Shown here in pieces: positions 5,758-7,612 of a stretch of DNA of 7,612 nt. Numbering within the stretch: the first letter of the stretch is position 1; each line of letters opens with the position of its first letter. The position numbers and the translations under genes are program-made. Origin of the DNA: Synechococcus sp. PL34863bin_39. GTDB taxonomy: Bacteria; Cyanobacteriota; Cyanobacteriia; PCC-6307; Cyanobiaceae. The notes under the pieces were generated by a model that saw only the letters and a program-made list of their open reading frames with translations, did no database searches and was not told the DNA's origin. The stretch is from contig WTHL01000157.1 of the NCBI GenBank assembly GCA_011523155.1, positions 1-7,612 of the forward strand, read 5' to 3'.

Positions 5758-7612
5758 ATGCCCCAGCAGATTGTCATCGCCGAGCAGCTGCGGATCGCCG
5801 CGGTGCTCTCAGATGAACGGGTTGATGAATTAATCGTTGCCCAGGGTCGTTATCAGATCGGCGATGTCTATCTCGGCACGGTCGAGAACGTGCTCCCAGG
5901 CATTGATGCTGCTTTCGTCAACATCGGCGAGAGTGAAAAAAACGGGTTTATCCACGTCACCGATCTCGGGCCTCTCCGCCTGAAGAAGGGTTCAGCCGGG
6001 ATCACCGAACTGCTCGAACCCCGCCAGAAAGTGCTGGTTCAGGTGATGAAGGAGCCGACAGGCACCAAGGGGCCTCGCCTCACTGGCAACCTGGCGCTCC
6101 CAGGCCGTTACCTGGTGCTTCAGCCCAGTGGTCAGGGGGTCAACATCTCCCGTCGAATCTCGGCGGAGGGCGAGCGCAACAGATTGCGAGCGCTGGGGGT
6201 GCTGGTCAAGCCCCCCGGTGCCGGCCTGCTGATCCGCACGGAAGCCGAAGGCATCAGTGAGGAGCTTCTGATCGATGATCTCGAATCGCTGCTCCGTCAG
6301 TGGGAGGCGATTCAGAAGGCTGCGGAATCGGCGGTGCCGCCGGTTCTGCTCAACCGGGATGAGGATTTCATTCACCGCATCCTCCGTGACCATGCCGGTC
6401 CTGAGCTGGCTCGGGTTGTGCTTGACGATGCGACCGCGGTGGAGCGGGTCGCGTCCTTCCTGAGTCAGGACGGCGGTGATGTTCTGGTCGAGGCCCATCC
6501 CGAGCCTGCCGAGCTTCTGGAGCATTACAAGATCAACGCGGCCATCCGCGATGCCCTCAAGCCGCGTGTTGATCTCCCCTCCGGCGGTTACGTGATCATC
6601 GAGCCCACCGAAGCGCTCACGGTGATCGATGTGAACTCCGGCTCCTTCACTCGCTCAGCGAATGCGCGGGAAACGGTGCTCTGGACCAACTGCGAAGCGG
6701 CGGTTGAGATCGCCCGTCAGCTCAAGCTGCGCAATATCGGTGGGGTGATCATTGTCGACTTCATCGACATGGATTCACGCCGGGATCAGCTGCAACTGCT
6801 GGAGCACTTCACGGCAGCGATCCGTGATGACGCGGCCCGTCCTCAGATTGCCCAGCTCTCCGAGCTCGGCCTGGTGGAGCTCACCCGCAAACGCCAGGGT
6901 CAGAACATCTACGAACTGTTCGGTCGCGCCTGTCCGAGTTGCGGAGGGCTTGGTCATGTGGCTGTGCTGCCTGGCAAGGACCAGATGCAGCCGCTGGCCA
7001 CAGCCACGGGACTGGTGCGGACCGCTGCATCAGCCCGCGCTGAAGCGACGTCATCGCCGGCGGAGGGAGGGCGCCGGCGTCGGGGTGGCCGCGGCCGTGT
7101 CGCCGCCCAGGCCGTCATCACCGCCGATGAGCGTGTGGAGTCGCCGACTCAGGCCGTTGAGGACACAGCGGTCGTTGCCAGCTCCAGTGGCGCTGCCACT
7201 GAGCCGTCCCCCCGGCGCCCCGAGCCTGAACTGGTGGCTGTGTCGATGACGGATGAGCAGGAGCAGGTGTTCGGCTGGCTTGGATTGAGTCCCGCACTCC
7301 TGCTCGAGTCGCCCCCCGAGGCCGACAACGTCATGGTGCGGGTCGTGCGCCCCGGCGAGAGTGAGGAGCAGGTGCTTGAGGAAGCCCGGCAGCAGATCGC
7401 TGCCAGTGCCGGTCGGCGGAGACGCCGTGGTGGACGCGGTGGACGGGGCTCTGGCCGTTCTGGATCCGGTGGCGATACCCCCTCCAAGGCCACACCAGCG
7501 GTGGAGGAAACTCCCTCCGCTCCTCTTCTGGTCGAGATCACCCCGCTGGAGGCCACGCTCTCCTCGCCCCCTGAGCAATCGCTGACCATCACTCCAGAGC
7601 CCATCACCCCAG
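5758..7612 (+). CDS. rne: Ribonuclease E (3' end outside window)
   Basis: RNase E is the main single-strand endoribonuclease for mRNA turnover and rRNA/tRNA processing. The frame is open to the window end, with 618 codons visible. The N-terminus MPQQIVIAEQLRIAAVL begins like other cyanobacterial RNase E proteins. An S1 domain (about 35-120, YLGTVENVLPGIDAAFVNIG) is followed by the 5'-sensor/RNase H-like region and the catalytic DNase I-like part. Metal ligands match E. coli D303, N305 and D346 as D291, N293 (VIDVNSGSF) and D334 (VDFIDM). The Zn-link is CPSC (C392, C395). From about residue 410 the tail is low-complexity, with a basic patch GGRRRRGGRGR (437-447), a conserved-looking island EQVFGWLGLSPALLL (502-516) and a second patch GRRRRRGGRGGRGSGR (552-567). 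Arg-rich tail segments of cyanobacterial RNase E can bind PNPase, but which one does so here cannot be told. No Shine-Dalgarno precedes the ATG. The structured leader suggests autoregulation. Confidence 0.98.
   Translation, partial: MPQQIVIAEQLRIAAVLSDERVDELIVAQGRYQIGDVYLGTVENVLPGIDAAFVNIGESEKNGFIHVTDLGPLRLKKGSAGITELLEPRQKVLVQVMKEPTGTKGPRLTGNLALPGRYLVLQPSGQGVNISRRISAEGERNRLRALGVLVKPPGAGLLIRTEAEGISEELLIDDLESLLRQWEAIQKAAESAVPPVLLNRDEDFIHRILRDHAGPELARVVLDDATAVERVASFLSQDGGDVLVEAHPEPAELLEHYKINAAIRDALKPRVDLPSGGYVIIEPTEALTVIDVNSGSFTRSANARETVLWTNCEAAVEIARQLKLRNIGGVIIVDFIDMDSRRDQLQLLEHFTAAIRDDAARPQIAQLSELGLVELTRKRQGQNIYELFGRACPSCGGLGHVAVLPGKDQMQPLATATGLVRTAASARAEATSSPAEGGRRRRGGRGRVAAQAVITADERVESPTQAVEDTAVVASSSGAATEPSPRRPEPELVAVSMTDEQEQVFGWLGLSPALLLESPPEADNVMVRVVRPGESEEQVLEEARQQIAASAGRRRRRGGRGGRGSGRSGSGGDTPSKATPAVEETPSAPLLVEITPLEATLSSPPEQSLTITPEPITP

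Noticed and set aside
1..7612. Mobile element, prophage, CRISPR array or defence island
   Set aside because: There is no transposase, integrase or Cas-like frame and no regularly spaced repeats. All recognised genes are housekeeping or core-genome types with similar composition.

Overview
The window looks like a piece of a high-GC marine or brackish picocyanobacterial chromosome (Synechococcus/Cyanobium type). The reasons are the gene set, the high GC content judged by eye, and the encoded proteins. The RNase E is of the cyanobacterial kind, with the N-terminus MPQQIVIAEQ and an Arg/Gly-rich tail. The LL-diaminopimelate aminotransferase is of the cyanobacterial/plant kind. A TIGR03960-type radical SAM protein is fused to its TIGR03936/DUF2344 partner. 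Only one HIP1 octamer (GCGATCGC) was found, which fits picocyanobacteria better than HIP1-rich freshwater genera. The species cannot be fixed from this.

Layout. Positions 1-254 (+) hold the C-terminal end of an unrecognised protein; it overlaps the next gene tail-to-tail by 37 bp. Positions 218-2721 are a leftward block, in transcription order dapL (GTG start), clpS, then a CPBP-family (CAAX protease-like) membrane protein. A GC-rich hairpin between dapL and clpS may be a partial terminator. Positions 2722-2817 are a 96-bp divergent intergenic region with two perfect inverted repeats. Positions 2818-5478 (+) encode an 886-residue radical SAM fusion protein. Positions 5479-5757 are a 279-bp non-coding leader with several small stem-loops and a pyrimidine-rich patch, and they precede rne. 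From 5758 rne (RNase E) runs off the window end, with 618 codons visible.

How the genes relate. dapL makes LL-diaminopimelate for lysine and peptidoglycan. clpS encodes the adaptor that delivers N-degron substrates to the Clp protease, and the membrane protein downstream has the metal-site motifs of intramembrane proteases. On the other strand, the radical SAM fusion lies directly upstream of rne. As I recall it, a similar pairing (separate TIGR03960 and TIGR03936 genes beside an RNase E/G gene) occurs in clostridia, so a link to RNA processing or translation is a reasonable but unproven idea.

No mobile element, CRISPR array, tRNA or rRNA gene is visible. This is mostly core-genome sequence. 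The best places for something undescribed are the rne leader and the radical SAM fusion.
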